Positions 6,602-6,656 of a stretch of 6,656 nt of DNA are shown here, in pieces (the stretch's first letter is position 1; every line of letters begins with the position of its first letter). Both the position numbers and the translations under genes were made by a program. The stretch spans positions 1-6,656 of the forward strand of contig JAEDDW010000090.1 in NCBI GenBank assembly GCA_016293645.1, read 5' to 3'. This stretch comes from Treponema sp. GTDB taxonomy: Bacteria; Spirochaetota; Spirochaetia; Treponematales; Treponemataceae. The notes below the pieces were generated by a model. It was not told where the DNA came from, searched no databases, and saw nothing but the letters and a program-made list of their open reading frames with translations.

Positions 6602-6656
6602 GGCGGGCCCCAGCGACGGAATGAATGGCAATGGAAACCTCCCGCTTCATCTTCAA
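6602..6656. repeat. Hairpin repeat element, copy 2 (cut by the window end)
   Basis: All 55 bases are identical to 6402-6456, in the same orientation and 200 bases away. The preceding bases differ (c versus t). The copy ends at the window edge, so its right half is unseen. Confidence 0.9.

Noticed and set aside
6339..6656. Riboswitch or long structured leader for the operon
   Set aside because: The only good promoter is downstream of this structure relative to transcription, so the palindrome would not be in the operon mRNA unless another promoter exists further upstream.

Overview
The window carries one tightly packed operon read on the minus strand (right to left). It is flanked by two short non-coding stretches rich in repeats. 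Gene order in the direction of transcription is: an XPB/Ssl2-type superfamily-2 DNA helicase (start 6338), a large helicase-associated protein that shares a domain with the helicase (start 4548), a fused 3-dehydroquinate dehydratase/shikimate dehydrogenase AroDE (start 2407), and ribose-5-phosphate isomerase A (914 to 195). The junctions are an ATGA overlap, a 14-base gap and a TGATG overlap, so the four genes are very probably co-transcribed and partly coupled in translation. No plus-strand gene is supported.

The organism is most likely a spirochaete of the Treponema type. This is an inference from the bacterial XPB/partner pair, the AroDE fusion, the lysine- and glutamate-rich proteins and the moderate base composition. 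No rRNA or other marker is present to prove it. From memory, the helicase and its partner also occur as a neighbouring pair in Mycobacterium (Rv0861c/Rv0862c), so the pair itself is not specific to one phylum.

Right flank (6339-6656): a near-consensus sigma-70 promoter (TTGAGA, 17-base spacer, TATAAT) lies so close to the helicase ATG that the transcript should be leaderless. Its spacer is also one arm of a 207-base imperfect palindrome (6356-6562). Inside that lies a hairpin-forming repeat element (about 6402-6512), and the first 55 bases of a second copy end the window (6602-6656).

Left flank (1-194): a nested REP-like palindrome (20-68), a segment resembling widespread CTTCGAC...CTCAG repeats (93-110), and an irregular array of 18-20-base units (104-191). 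The last units can fold into a hairpin just after the rpiA stop.

Taken together, a DNA-repair or DNA-remodelling pair is transcribed with two central-metabolism genes. RpiA belongs to the non-oxidative pentose phosphate network, which also supplies erythrose 4-phosphate to the shikimate pathway served by AroDE. The most interesting material is the shared domain in helicase and partner, the leaderless promoter embedded in a palindromic repeat, and the two repeat families. No wholly new system is evident.
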